Positions 11,234 through 23,380 of a stretch of DNA of 64,000 bases are shown here, piece after piece. The translations under genes were made by a program, and so were the position numbers. The notes beneath the pieces were generated by a model. The model saw only the letters and a program-made list of their open reading frames with translations, was not told the DNA's origin and made no database searches. This stretch comes from Bothriochloa decipiens (lineage: Eukaryota; Streptophyta; Magnoliopsida; Poales; Poaceae), in the NCBI GenBank assembly GCA_023333625.1, contig CM041632.1:33679294-33743293 (forward strand). The letters run 5' to 3'. Positions within the stretch are counted from its first letter, which is position 1. Every line of letters begins with the position of its first letter.

Positions 11234-12405
11234 TGTCGGGTATTTGTATTAGGGATACCCAAGTCCATCGATTAAAGCAGCTAATCCTCGAGGGATCCGC
11301 GGCTCGAGGCCCACAAAACACTGTCACCAAAAGGCCTATTGAACGGCTCGCGCCAAACCAGGCCCACTCACATATCCTTGCCTTACCCGCTAGAACCCCT
11401 CAAGTGACAGAAGTCCATCGAACGGATGACCCCGCCCTCAAGGGATGGAGCTCCCCTCCGACGAATGACCCATCGTCGACTAGCCATGACCCCCGCGACT
11501 CACATACTCCCTGTACGGAGGACCCAGGGCATTTAATGCCTCAACCACCCCTGCCTGAACACAATGGCTATAGCTGCATGCGCAGGTATTAGGTACAGAG
11601 GACAAATCTTCTTTTACTGCCCATCCCCAACAATGTGGTGATTTAACCGGTGCTATCATTCCATACCGCACTATTACGCCATTCCTGGCACTGTACCTCA
11701 TCCAAGCCCCCCTCGAAATGTAATATGACAACATTCAGCAATCAGGTTTCCCGGAGCTCGGCCTTATCCGCAGGGCGTCGACCCCCCTCGGCGACCCCTC
11801 GACTTCACTTCTGACGCTTCCGGTCAAAATTTCAACAACTCCCGCATGTCTCTACAGGGATCCGCACACTCACAACAGGGACCGGGGTCTTTCACTGCCC
11901 ATCATCGACATCACCATGACACACCCAAAGGACAGAGGCCATGCCCGGTGCATGCCTCTACAGCAACGACGATGAGATCAGTACTATCCCCTCGGTGTCA
12001 CTAGCTACGCCAGCCTTACCAGGGACAGAACTTAGGGTTTTCTTCTATACCCGCTGTGCCTCCTCTTGGCCTATAAAAGGGGATTCCAGGGGCTAGTTTT
12101 AGAGGGAGAGAATGACTCAGACACACACCCACGCATCCAAGCGCCCAAGTCCTCAAGCATAGAGCTAGTTCTCTAGACTTAGGTCCTCGGCCTCACCCTC
12201 ATTCTCACTCATTTGCTTGTAATACCCCCTGTACAAGCACTTCGGTGTGAAAGCAATACAAGAACTCCTGCCCCCCGCTGGACGTAGGGCCTTCTCTTGC
12301 CCAAACCAGGATAAACCTTGTGTCTTGCTTTGCATGACCATCTCGTTAGGGAGCACGCAACATTATTACTCGTTGGGTCCCTGTCCACGGGACGGAAGAC
12401 CAACA
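11234..12405 (+). repeat. 3' LTR of element 1
   Basis: About 1172 bp, from TGTCGGGTATTTG after the polypurine tract to ...GACCAACA. It carries a TATA box (TATAAAAG, 12072-12079) with a transcribed leader behind it. The start TGTC is shared with the element 2 LTR, but the body is clearly different. The 5' LTR is off the window, so the right boundary rests on the TG...CA ends and on the immediate start of unrelated coding-like sequence; it could be off by some bases. Confidence 0.7.
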
Positions 12406-12412
12406 GGGCTCT

Positions 12413-13104
12413 TTGGGATGGTGACATCAATGCCATCATACTTGATGGAGAGCACTATGCTGGGCACATTGGGGTATGATCTGTTCCAGATTTCTAGCTA
12501 TGCTTATATGCTTCTAGAGTTGTTTCCTTTTAGTACTAACTATTACAAAACTTGAACTATGTGCAGACCCACCCTAACGATGCAGAGTTCCTGAACTACC
12601 CTATTAGGTTCTACACTGAGATGGAGGCCATCTTTGGAGGCCTTGGCCACTGGCAAGCATGCACTTGGATCTGGGGAGTCTCTTGGACGCCCTAACACTG
12701 AGACTGTTGCTGTCAAGGTTGAGGGGGCCTCCTTCAAGATTGGCAGTCAGGAGAGGGCCACCCCTGTGCCACCCAGCAGCAGCCAAGCCACAGAGATCTT
12801 GACCAACTCTAGTGTGGGGGGAAGAGGAAGAGGGACACATTCACTAAGGATGAGAAACTCCTTCTCAGTAACATGTCTGATGTAGTATGTGGCCCATGCT
12901 CTTAGGAAGACTGGACCAGCCCATGTTGATGCTAACCTTTACTTAGCTGTGATGGAGACCCTTGAGTTTACTGAGGAGGCACTGATCCTAGCCTACACCT
13001 ACCTACTAGACAACAAGGCCCAAGGCAGGGGCTTTGTTGGCATGAGTGATAGCCATAGGGCACTTTGGCTTAGGACCTTCCTGACCAAGAACTCCTTTGT
13101 GTAG
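12413..13104 (+). pseudogene. Myb/SANT-like protein fragment (PIF/Harbinger ORF1 type)
   Basis: Frame pieces read DGDINAIILDGEHYAGHIG (about 12417-12471), then after a probable intron HPNDAEFLNYPIRFYTEMEAIFGG (about 12567-12640), then TGKHALGSGESLG in another frame, and finally AHALRKTGPAHVDANLYLAV...LLDNKAQGRGFVGMSDSHRALWLRTFL (12889-13100). I associate this order (Myb/SANT-like end, IFG, ATG+, then the LLDNKAQG and HRxLWLRT tail) with grass Myb/SANT-like proteins, many of which belong to PIF/Harbinger elements. The N-terminal Myb part is missing, apparently displaced by the element 1 insertion. At least one frameshift (near 12645) and a stop (12883-12885) break it. Functional expression is unlikely. 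Confidence 0.55.
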
Positions 13105-14019
13105 TTCTTGAGTGTTGCTGGGTGGCTGTCCTTTGAGGGGTTGACTGTTGAGATGTATAGTTCCTCCACCTTCCTCCTCCACTCTCTCCTCTTTTGACTG
13201 CAGTTGAAGCACTGGACTGTAGGACCCTATGCAGGTAGTCTGGCTAACTTGCTGTCCTTTTGGGGTTTTATTTTGCTGAGAGGGTGGCTAACTATTTGGT
13301 TCACTTTATTGCATGGACAACCTTTGAGCCCTGGAATGTTGGGTTGAACTTGGTATTGTATTACACAACTATTGTGGCTTCTGTTGGCCACTTGGGAGAC
13401 TTGTTGGTACTATGAACTTGTTTAAGTTTCTGTCATGATGGTCTATGTTGTTTGTTGTTGTTTTTTTATGGATGATGAGGAATTACAATGGCCTATGATG
13501 CAAATAATTGAATGAGATAGCTGGTTGTTTGCTTTGTTTCTTTGCTGTTTTCATGAGTGTCATCAAGCTCTTAGGAAACAGGCATTCAGCAGTAACACCA
13601 AGCACTAGCTTGAGATGATGGCTTTGAATGATGTTCCCAGGGGTTCCATGGCATCCATGTGACTGTATTTGCTTCTTGTTTGGTTTTGTTTGCATTTGTA
13701 TTTCACTTCGGCCATCAATGAAATCTACGTATTTGAATAACTCCATTATATTCAAAAGCTGAGGCCTAACTATGAAAAACTTGCCTATGATATGGTATTG
13801 TTTACATTGAAACTGAGGCAAAGATTTGGGTGTAAATATGCTGCAAAATTTATGCTCAAATTGATCTATTGTTATTGTTGGTTGCTGATGGTAGAGGCCT
13901 TGTTCCTTGGGCTGCTGGCGGTTGCCCAGCCAGACCCGCCACCTAACATGGTTACAGCTTGACAGTTGATGACGGTTGGGCTGCTAGCCTGGCTCCCAAA
14001 GTGTGCACCAAACACGGCC
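13105..14019. other. Non-coding tail after the Myb/SANT-like fragment, probably the rest of a DNA element
   Basis: T-rich, 3'-UTR-like sequence with no reading frame of note. It ends around 14007-14019 in CACCAAACACGGCC, the orientation-reversed form of the GGCC-TGTTTGG termini common in PIF/Harbinger and hAT elements of grasses. The left end is lost under element 1, so the terminal inverted repeat cannot be verified. Confidence 0.35.
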
Positions 14020-15342
14020 TCAGAAGAGCCTGGGTCCTTTGGGTCAAAGACCCAAATTAGTAGGGGTGGTTCAAAACGTACAGGCTATAGCGAGCCACAG
14101 CCTGGATTTTAGGCTATGCTGTCACGGACTACCCTTCCAAATACACCCGTGACGGTGCATAATGAAATACGCTAGCCCAAAGCAGGGTGTAAAGGGCAAA
14201 GACGGGACGGAGAAAAAGGTAAACGAAAACTAGACCAGAGGCCAGAGGGGCTGCGTGCCGGTGCCACGTCAGTGGGCGCCGCCGGGTCGCGGCTGGCCGC
14301 TTTGGAATCGACGGCCACCTTTCGGCAACCGAACCGAAGCTGACGCGACACACAACGATTAGCCAGCCACCCACTTTTTCTTAATCCAGACTTTATGGTA
14401 CGGAGACCCACATCGGAGCACCGTTCGCACCGTCGTGTGCCACACAGTGCCTGGCATACTCACCGGTCAGTGGGCCACATGGTTATATTATACATCCGGA
14501 CCCACGTGCAGTGCATGTTCCGAACAGCAGCTGATTCATACTCGTACGTGATACGGTATAGTTCGGTTCCGGTTCTATTCACGTTGGGCAGGGCCGCAGG
14601 ATAGTTTTTAAACGTTGGCCGATCCTTTTCACCTATTTATTGTTCAACAGGTTCCATTGGCTATGACTACCTCTAGAACTATACTGTATATGCCACTGGC
14701 TATGTTTATACGAGTTTTGTTTGGTTGTATTTTTCTCGCCACCTACATTAGAGTGACTTCAACTGTCATCTTGCTTATCTATCTATTAATTATCATGATC
14801 CATAAAATTTTCTTTCTGAATCTGCTCTGAAGAATAGCAAAGCTCTGCCGAACTGATCCTTACATCCACATGATCCATCCGTTGGAAAAAAATAGATACC
14901 TTCTTTTATTCTTCTGCTAGGTGTTAAAAACATAAAGCCTGCACGCAAATATTTCATCCTCTTGTGTTTTGTTCTTGTAGAATTGCCGAAGAAGAATGAC
15001 TCTAAAATCAAATCTGGTTAACATGAATCTTATAAACAAAGAAAAAAATTGCTCCGAATTATAAACTTCTACTTGCGTTAAAACAAATTATACTCCATCC
15101 ACGGATAGAAAAGGTAACTATGGAAACTATATTGGTCAAACTAACTTGAGTTTAATCAAAATTATCGTAAATATTATTAGTCTTTACATCTCTAAATAAA
15201 TTTATTATAAAAAATATATTTTATAATTAAGTTAGGATTTTTTTATATAGTAGTCAAGGTTCAAATCAGTGATATATTTCGGAATATTCTGATTTCTTAC
15301 CCGCCTTTGCTTTTCCTGTAGTTTTATTTAGTACTAGAGTGG
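14020..15342. other. Upstream region of the RHD3-like gene
   Basis: About 1.3 kb of unique-looking sequence. It contains a stretch starting CTCCATCCACGGATAG (15093) followed by TTGGTCAAAC (about 15133), which resembles a decayed Stowaway-type MITE, but no second terminus is clear. The last 100 bases lead into a TATA box at 15343. No other gene is seen on either strand. Confidence 0.5.
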
Positions 15343-15350
15343 TATATATA
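15343..15350 (+). promoter_or_regulatory. TATA box of the RHD3-like gene
   Basis: TATATATA in the context GGTATATATACG lies just before a CT-rich, then strongly GC-rich leader (about 15375-15906), as in many grass housekeeping promoters. The exact transcription start is not visible. Confidence 0.55.
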
Positions 15351-15374
15351 CGTACGGCATACACACGTTTTTAC

Positions 15375-16626
15375 TCTTCTCCTCTTTTCAAAATTACAAT
15401 CACCCACATCCCAAAAAAAGCGCCCACGCCTTCGTGCACCTCCGGTCCTCCCCCTTTCCTCCACCTTCCCCCCATCTCCGCCATCGCCGACGCCGACCCC
15501 TACACCGGCCGCCACGCGAGCCCGGGCACCATCCCCGCACGGTCCGTGCCCCCTCTCCCCCTTCGTTCCCCGGTCAGATTGAGATTTCTCGCCTTCATCC
15601 CGCCCGCGCCTGGCGCCTATCTACCTCTGCCGCAGGCAGGGCCGTCTCAGGCAGCCTGAGCGACGGCCGGGGGCCATCCGGCCGGCAACTGGCCCACTTA
15701 GGCGCTAGCTTCGTGCGTATTCACGCCGTCACGCGTGCGTCGCGACCCTTGAGGCCTTCCTATTCGCGATCGAGTTCGCGTCTCGTCGCGCGCGGTCACG
15801 GCGGCGTGCTGCTGCGGCAGTGCGGGCGCGGGTCTGCGGCCGCTCCGGCGCAGCCTTTCGGCGTTCCTTTCTCCGTGTTTGGTGCGGCAGCCGGCAGCTA
15901 ACTCAGGTACGTATGTGATTTGATTGCAGTCAGGGGTTCAGTACTTCAGTTTATCAGTTAATGGGATAGCCGGATAGGGCTTGGCGTGGCGGCGTTGTAG
16001 ATTGTTTCATCTAATTTTTTAAATTTCTAAAGGTGAGGAAAATCAGATTTGTCGAGGGGTTCAGCTGAGCCCCCATGCCCTCGTGGTAACCCGCCGCTGA
16101 TAGTGTACCCTGTGCGATCTCTAGTAATAATTGCAGTATTCAACTGTAGATGACCTAAGGATAAGCGTAGTTAGCGTGGACATCCATCAATTTGCACACT
16201 TTGTACAGTAACATTTGCTGCTCTCCTGGTTCTACCCCATTTAATGCTCCTGATCTCTACTGGAATTCTGAGGCATGGGCCGCAAAACATAGATCAATCG
16301 AGTTTGTTTTTTGTATGCTATATATACACAACATTCTGCAAATAATTGTTTGGTTCTGCAGTATGAAAAGCACCTGATTATTATTCAGCTGTACACCTAA
16401 TGGCCTGGTCCTTAAAAGTCCATTATATTTCTTCTTGTGCTGATGTTATGTTGTTCACTAAGGTCTTGCACTTACGCTAATAATCTACCATTTTCAATTT
16501 TGTTTTTGGGGAAATGCTGGAAGCAGGTGAATGCTGCAATCATATTGCTTTTACTTTGGTTTTTTTCCTTTTTGATTTTGGAAGTGATGGTTTATGAGTC
16601 ATTCATTTTAATCCTGCAGAGAAGAA
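15375..16626 (+). other. 5' leader of the RHD3-like gene with one intron
   Basis: A GC-rich first exon (about 15375-15906) ends in CTCAG followed by GTACGT. The matching acceptor TCCTGCAG ends at 16619, 7 bases before the start codon at 16627. The leader intron (15907-16619) is T-rich as expected. Frames in the GC-rich leader lack an ATG start or homology and are taken as non-coding. The transcription start is an estimate. Confidence 0.6.
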
Positions 16627-19600
16627 ATGGGGGATGCGTGTTTCTCAACACAGCTAATTGATGGAGATGGGGTCTTCAACGTCTCTGGATTGGAGAACTT
16701 CATGAAAGATGTCAGATTGGGTGAATGCGGGCTCTCCTATGCTGTTGTATCAATAATGGGGCCGCAAAGTAGTGGTATGGGGTCTCCCCTTTCCATTGTT
16801 TTGATCCTGTTCACTGCATACTTCTTTTTATCTGATTACACCATGGTTCCGTATTTTTTTTTTGTAGGGAAAAGTACACTTTTGAATCATCTTTTCGGCA
16901 CCAATTTTAGGGAGATGGATGCCTTCAGAGGAAGGCATGTTTCTTTTGCCTTCTGATTATCTTCCATTTCTCATTACAAACCTTCTTGCTTCTTTTCCAG
17001 CCTGTTCATCTTTAACTTATTTAGTATTTTTTGTATACCATCAGGTCACAAACTACCAAAGGTATATGGTTAGCGAAAGCCCAGAATATTGAACCATGCA
17101 CCCTTGTAATGGATTTGGAAGGAACTGATGGAAGAGAGAGGGGAGAGGTAATAAAACTAGCATTACTCCAATTTGGATGTAGTTTGGTTGATGTGTGTTA
17201 CTAGTGTCACAGAGACCATATGCTTAATTCTACTTGTTCCTAACACTTCTTTTTTTTCTTATAAAACTGAAACATTTTTGACATCCCCACACATCTTGTG
17301 CATCCTGAACCTTGCTGTGGCATCTTGTATAGTGGAGCCTGTTAGGCCCTCTCTATTGATTTAAGATTATTAATTTATTACAGATTTCAAGTGTACAAAG
17401 GACTCTCTCTTGTTGAGTAAGCCTCATAATGTGATGCTTGCTGTTTTTTCATCTCATCTTGTAATAAGCTGAACATTGCTGAAACTGATCCTTCTCAAAA
17501 TTACATTTTGTGTTATGGAGCAAATACTCCAAATTGTGCCGCATTGCTGATTCATAATTCATACACATGATATATATTTCAGGATGACACAGCATTTGAG
17601 AAGCAAAGTGCATTGTTTGCTTTGGCCGTTTCGGACATTGTGTTGATTAATATGTAAGTTTGTTTAGCGAAGCGATTGTTGCTGGACTTGGGCCTATTAT
17701 TCCCTTGTGCAACTCAACAATTCTTCTGTTTTCCTATATAGGTGGTGTCATGACATTGGCAGAGAACAGGCTGCAAACAAGCCTCTTTTGAAGACTGTTT
17801 TCCAGGCAAGTTGTTTATGAAAATTATTTTGATGCAGCCTTTTTTAACCATATTTTGTCTATGCTTGATGTGAATTGTCATTTGAGGTGTTTAACTTGGG
17901 ATTTTCTGTTTTCATATGTTTAGGTCATGATGAGGTTGTTCAGTCCTCGCAAAACAACATTGTTGTTTGTTATTCGTGACAAATCAAGGGTAAGGGCTTG
18001 CTATTTTGCAGTTTAGACTGCTTAGAATTAAGACATGTGAACAACTGCCAGCATTTCAACTTTCCTTTTCACACCTAATTACTTGTATACTAACGATTGG
18101 CTCCTTTTGGTTTATTGCAGACACCCCTAGAAAATCTTGAACCAATTCTAAGGGAAGACATTCAGAAGGTATGTGTTTGGTTGATATCCTGTTTTCTTTT
18201 TAGACATTTGTGTTTTCTATGGCCTATAAGCTGTTTACATTTTTGCTGCAGATATGGGATGCTGTTCCGAAACCCCATGCCCATAAAGAAACTCCAATTG
18301 GTGAATTTTTTGATGTAAAAATCATGACTTAACCTTTCTCCAACACATGTTTTATACTGATGTTGTTCACTACAAAGTGCATTTGTTTTCCTCATCCAGG
18401 TACAAGTTGTGGCACTGTCGAGTTATGAAGAAAAAGAAGAGTTATTCAAACAGCAGGTTAGTGTATATGAAATGTAAACTGCTAAAAGTATGCTCATTGC
18501 AGATTTTGGTGGGATTATGTCTAATTGTAAACGATTTTTTTTCTGTAGGTTTCTGATTTAAGAGATAGGTTTCAGCATTCTATTGCTCCTGGTGGACTTG
18601 CTGGGGATCGTCATGGTGTCGTCCCAGCTTCAGGTTTCTCGTTTAGTTCCCAGCAATTTTGGAAAGTTATTAAGGAGAACAAAGACCTTGATCTGCCTGC
18701 TCATAAAGTGAGTAGCATCCATTGTTTTCCAATTTAAGCTATCAAAATAATATATGTTGACTTTTTTTATGCTTCACTTCAGGTTATGGTGGCTACTGTA
18801 CGTTGTGAGGAAATTGGTAATGAGAAAATTGCCAGTTTTACAGCTGATGAGGTGATTATAATACATATCACACATGATTTGTTGATCATAGATTCCTTCA
18901 AGAACTAATTCTATATGATTTCTGTTTGAAGGAATGGCAACAATTTGAGGAGGCTGTTCAACATGACTTTGTTCCTGGATTTGGGAAGAAGCTCAGCAGC
19001 CTTCTTGATAGATGTTTATCAGAGTGAGTTTATTGGTTGTCTTATGAGTACTCTGTTATCTTTATGGTCATGGGATCCCCATGATTTAGATGATGTTTTT
19101 GACTTGTTACAAGTTTATTCAAGATAAATAGAGTCCCATTTGCCTTTATAGAACTCTTGGAGCCAACTAATTACTGCAGAACAGCAGAGTGGAGGCTATC
19201 CATTTGTTGTAGATGAACTATGCGATTTACATGCTCATTTCTTGGCCTAAATACTAAAGATATCCGGGAAAAAATATTCGTTCGTTTCATGATGATTTTG
19301 TTCTTCTTTGGTCACAGGTATGACATGGAAGCTATTTATTTTGATGAAGGTGTTAAAAGCTCTAAAAGACAACAACTTGAGTCTAAACTCTTACAGGTTT
19401 GATCGTACCTTTGAACTATTGTATCTCAATCACATTTGATCCATTGTATGAATTTTGAAATAAATTGTACTTCTCCACACTTGCTTCATTTACTCTTACC
19501 TCTGAAATCCTCATGTACAAATACATACTCCATCTGTTTATGAATGTATGTCATTATGAATTTTGATGATGAACATATTCATATTACTTTCATTTGGTCA

Positions 19601-22600
19601 ATCTCGGTAATTGTTCATATGTTACAGCCAAAGTTTAAACTTCTCACTGATATGTGTCCAAATCAACATACATTTATAAACTAAGTTCAAGAGGTAGCAT
19701 AAGTAGTTATGGTGTGACTCATGTATCTGTCCATTGTCATAAACGAAACTATAATCTGGAATTTAACCTGGGTAACAAATATTGATGTACATTTCCTGAG
19801 TACATGGTTTGTAACTGGTTAGTGGAATAGTGGGAACCTTTTATCTAAATTAGTACCCACTATGTTTTTTTGTGTATTCATCTTCTTGCCATGATTCTTT
19901 AATATATATTTGCTTACATGTTCCCAAGTTTGCAGCCTGATTTCTTTTTTGCATTTTGATTTATTTTTATTGTGCCGCTTACTAACATTTTATTTACACC
20001 AATGCCTTTGTCGTCTTTGTAGCTTGTCAATCCTGCCTATCAATTTCTTCTAGGTCACTTACGTACTAGAACTTTAGAAGCATTTAAGGAGTCCTTTGAC
20101 AAGGCCCTAGAAAAGGAGGGATTTGCTGTTGCAGCTCGCAGTTGCACTCAAACTTTCTTGGAGAAGTTTGATAAAGGATCTGAAGGTACGCTTTCAGGAT
20201 TGTCAGTCTTTAGTTGTTTCTTATTTTGGTAGTGACTTGAGTAGAAACATATGTTCATTGCCAGTCAGTCAACTTGGGGGTATGTTGGAAACATTAATCT
20301 TGAATATAAGTGGAAACCGGTTTGTATAATCTACCAGCGCACCTTCCTAGGCTAGCAGACTACCTAGAAGTGATATTTGTTCCAGCACTTGGCACTGGAT
20401 ATTTTCCTAGTGTTCTTTGTTCAATTATGAAATCAATTTGGTCTTAGTGGTGTTCACTGTTCAAGTATGATCAATTCTGTCAAAAATTGTTCAAATGAAC
20501 TGGTACATTTCTGGTTCTGGTAGCTGTACCAGACAGCTGAGTCTGAAATGGGCTGTAAACAGACTTACAATGAAACAATACAGATTTGCTGTTGGCGTTT
20601 CAGCTTTCTAAACATCAATTAAGACCCCATTTGTTAGTTATTTCTAGGTTCAAGGCTTTTTTCTAAAACTCTCCTTCCAAAGGCATGAAGGATGCTCTTT
20701 GCCAGTTTTTGCACCCTCCCTTTCCACGTAAATGTATGTCTTATCAGATGTGTGCATATATTCTTTGACAGATGCTGCTATTCAACAAGTGAATTGGGAC
20801 ATCTCAAAAGTGAAGGATAAGCTTAGACGTGACATTGAGGCTCATGTAGCTTCAGTTCGAGCTACTAAATTATCTGAACTTTGTGCCAAATATGAGGTTG
20901 GTCTCAGTTTGAATTCATCTGTTTGTGTCACCATGCAGCACAGAGAATGCTTGTCTAATCTTAGATATGTTGTTTCAGGCACAACTAACCAAAACTCTGG
21001 CGGAACCAGTTGAATCTCTTCTAGATTCAGCCAGTGAAGATACGTGGCCATCTATTAGAAAGCTTCTTCAACGCGAGACAAAAACTGCTGTTTCAGGTCT
21101 TGAATCTGCTGTGTCAGCTTTTGAACTTGATGAAGCATCTGAGAAAGAGCTGCTTCTGAAGCTGGAGAAGCATGGAAGGAGTGTTGTTGAGTCAAAGGCA
21201 AAAGAAGAAGCTGGAAGGGTTTTGATTCGCATGAAGGACAGGTGAGCTGTGCTCCATATTGACAACTCATATATATATCTTCTGTGCAGAGTAAACTGAA
21301 ACAAATTTACAGGTTCTCAACACTGTTCAGCCGGGATGCTGATTCTATGCCCAGGGTGTGGACAGGAAAGGAGGATATAAAAGCTATAACTAAAACCGCT
21401 CGCTCAGCTGTATGCCAAATGCTAATATTTAATATTATATATATGAAACAGCAAGTAATTGTCTTGGGAACTGAAGCATATTCATTCTCCCATTTTGCTG
21501 CAGTCCATGAAGTTGCTTTCTACAATGGCTGCAATTCGGTTGGAGGAGGATGGTGATAACATTGAGAACACTCTCTCCCTTGCTCTTGTTGACACTTCAA
21601 AACCTAGGACTACAGATAGGAGTATCCAATTGTCCGATCCACTTGCCTCCAGCTCATGGGAAACGGTAACAAAGCTGTATTTTACATGTCAAATTTATAT
21701 TCCTCTGCTGAAGCAACAATCAGTTTTTACTTGGCACTTTCTTTAAGCACAAAACACATGTTTTGCTGAGGAGATGATATTTATGAGCAGGTTGCCGATG
21801 AGAAGACTTTAATTACCCCTGTGCAGTGTAAGAATTTGTGGAGGCAATTCAAAGCTGAAACTGAATATACAGTCACTCAAGCCATAGCTGCTCAGGTATC
21901 TCCACATTTCCATTCCTCCAGTTATCTGATATGTGAATCCTTCTATTTTATTTATTACTTGGGATTTTTTTTTTTGGGAAGTGGGAATGGTCCACTTAAA
22001 TATTAACGTTTGAGAATACATTACATTTGCATTGATCAGGAAGCAAATAAGAGGAATAACAACTGGTTGCCACCTCCATGGGCACTTGCTGCAATGGCTA
22101 TCCTTGGATTCAACGAGTTTATGACATTACTGAGGTATATTCTTTTGTGTGCAGAAACATACATGCATGTAAGTAGTGGAGTTATCATTTTTGACCAGGC
22201 TAACTTTTTCACTTGAATAACAGGAATCCACTTTACCTGTTTGCCATATTTGTGATCTACCTTGTTGGAAAGGCCATTTGGGTGCAGTCAGAAATTGGCA
22301 GGGAATTCCAACATGGATTTGTGAGTATTCAAACCACCTTTTCTTGCACACGTTAGCCACCTGAATATTGTCTGATCAACTTCTGTATTCTTGTGCTGTC
22401 ACACAGCTTCCTGCCATCCTTTCACTGTCAACGAAATTTGTTCCCACTGTAATGAACATCCTGAAGAGATTAGCTGATGCGGGTCAAGTGCCTGCAGCAG
22501 CCCCCGAGAGACAAAGAGAGATGGAGCTTCAACCAAAATCCACCCAGAACGGTTCTTCATACAGCAATGTGACATCAGCAGGGTCATCCAGCGTAACGGC

Positions 22601-22643
22601 TCCAGAGATTGGACCCGAATATTCAAGCCTGGTGGCGCAATGA
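16627..22643 (+). CDS. RHD3: RHD3-like ER-fusion GTPase (dynamin-like, atlastin/Sey1 family), 22 coding exons
   Basis: The spliced product is 809 aa, the family length. Exons: 16627-16774, 16868-16934, 17045-17147, 17583-17653, 17742-17805, 17924-17989, 18121-18168, 18252-18314, 18400-18456, 18549-18707, 18783-18851, 18932-19023, 19318-19396, 20023-20185, 20772-20896, 20979-21241, 21313-21409, 21504-21665, 21791-21895, 22040-22134, 22224-22320, 22407-22643. All phases join without a stop. The G domain shows the P-loop GPQSSGKST (45-53), switch SQTTKG (73-78), DLEG (95-98) and RD (169-170). A helical middle region leads to two membrane helices (about 679-698 and 700-717) and an amphipathic C-terminal tail. 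The family tethers and fuses ER tubules by GTP hydrolysis and is needed for root-hair growth in Arabidopsis. Introns 2 and 5 use GC donors (16935, 17806). All motifs are intact and the gene looks functional. Confidence 0.95.
19528..19694. mobile_element. Stowaway-like MITE in intron 13 of the RHD3-like gene
   Basis: The 167-bp block starts CTCCATCTGTTTATGAATG and ends in the imperfect inverse (CATTTATAAACTAAGTTC then AAGAGG). It is flanked by TA on both sides (19526-19527 and 19695-19696), the target duplication of Tc1/mariner-derived Stowaway elements. It lies wholly inside the 626-bp intron between exons 13 and 14. Confidence 0.65.
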
Positions 22644-23380
22644 TTTGGCTGATCTTAGCATTTGGTTGGAAACCCACTCTAGCAGTTGAGAGAAACAGGG
22701 TGCCTCGAGAACACAGGAAGATTGAGGTGCGTTGCAGTTTTTGTAAGCGTGCCCTTCCAAACTGATGCACGATGATGAGGTGGCAGTGCCCATCCCTATT
22801 ATTTAAGGAATTTTTGGGCTGGGGGGTTGTTTGTAATAGCATTGTAGAATTACTTTGTTTCAATTTTTTTTGGTTTCTGTAACATGAGTGCATGATATGT
22901 GATGGTTGTATAGAAGATCTGCCAGTCAGGCCTGGGGAGCGTAGCAGTGCATTCTGCACTGCTATAGTGGGCAGTGGGTTGCATTGCATAGTTGCGAGAA
23001 GCATGTAAGTAGTACTGGTGTTCTCGAATAATACAGAGGAACGTGTTGTGACTTTGCGAGCCTGGGTCGATTTATATTTGAACCTTGTACTTTTATAAAT
23101 TTGTACTAAAGCGGCAAAGGAGGCCGTGTTGCAAGCTTCAACCTTTTTACCCGACACGGTATATAAACTACAAAGGTCTCCTGACGCTATGTCTGCTTTT
23201 TTGGGGGGAAAAAGACCAAGAAAATGATTCAGAAATGTTTCGTCTGGACCCAGTCGCTGTTGAAAATAAATTTGGCCTCCGACCCCTTTTATGGTTGGCT
23301 GAAGTTCACAAGTTTGGTGTAACCCAGGCACCAGCCAAACAATGTCGCGCACACGGAACTGCTTTCCTAGGTTTACATTG
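22644..23380 (+). other. 3' UTR and downstream flank of the RHD3-like gene
   Basis: After the TGA the sequence continues as a typical plant 3' UTR with TTTGTAATAGC (about 22830) and GAATAATACAG (about 23025), candidate polyadenylation signals placing the transcript end near 23050. The rest, up to the MITE at 23381, has no recognisable feature. A long minus-strand frame over this stretch also covers the last exon and is treated as spurious. Confidence 0.55.

Larger units (their letters stand above)
1..12405 (+). mobile_element. Ty3/Gypsy Tat-lineage LTR retrotransposon (element 1), degenerate, 5' end outside the window
   Basis: The order is gag, protease, reverse transcriptase, RNase H, a second archaeal-type RNase H, integrase, an antisense ORF region, a polypurine tract and a 3' LTR. 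The second RNase H and the antisense ORF between integrase and 3' LTR are known hallmarks of the Tat lineage (RIRE2, Grande and relatives). The coding part is collinear with element 2 (33510-48270), which runs on the other strand, and most domains align by eye. Stops and frameshifts interrupt every domain, so it is an old inactive copy. The 5' LTR and PBS lie to the left of the window, so no target duplication can be checked. A 1.3-kb solo LTR sits inside gag. The base after the 3' LTR starts a Myb/SANT-like fragment, taken here as the insertion target. Confidence 0.9.

Noticed and set aside
15434..15901. 155-codon frame in the GTPase gene leader
   Set aside because: It starts at GTG, not ATG, is Pro/Arg/Ser-rich and ends just before the leader intron donor; it is 5' UTR.
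16930..17060. Use of a GT inside GCATGTTTC as the donor of intron 2
   Set aside because: It would shift the frame after GRH and destroy the conserved SQTTKG switch segment; the GC donor keeps it.
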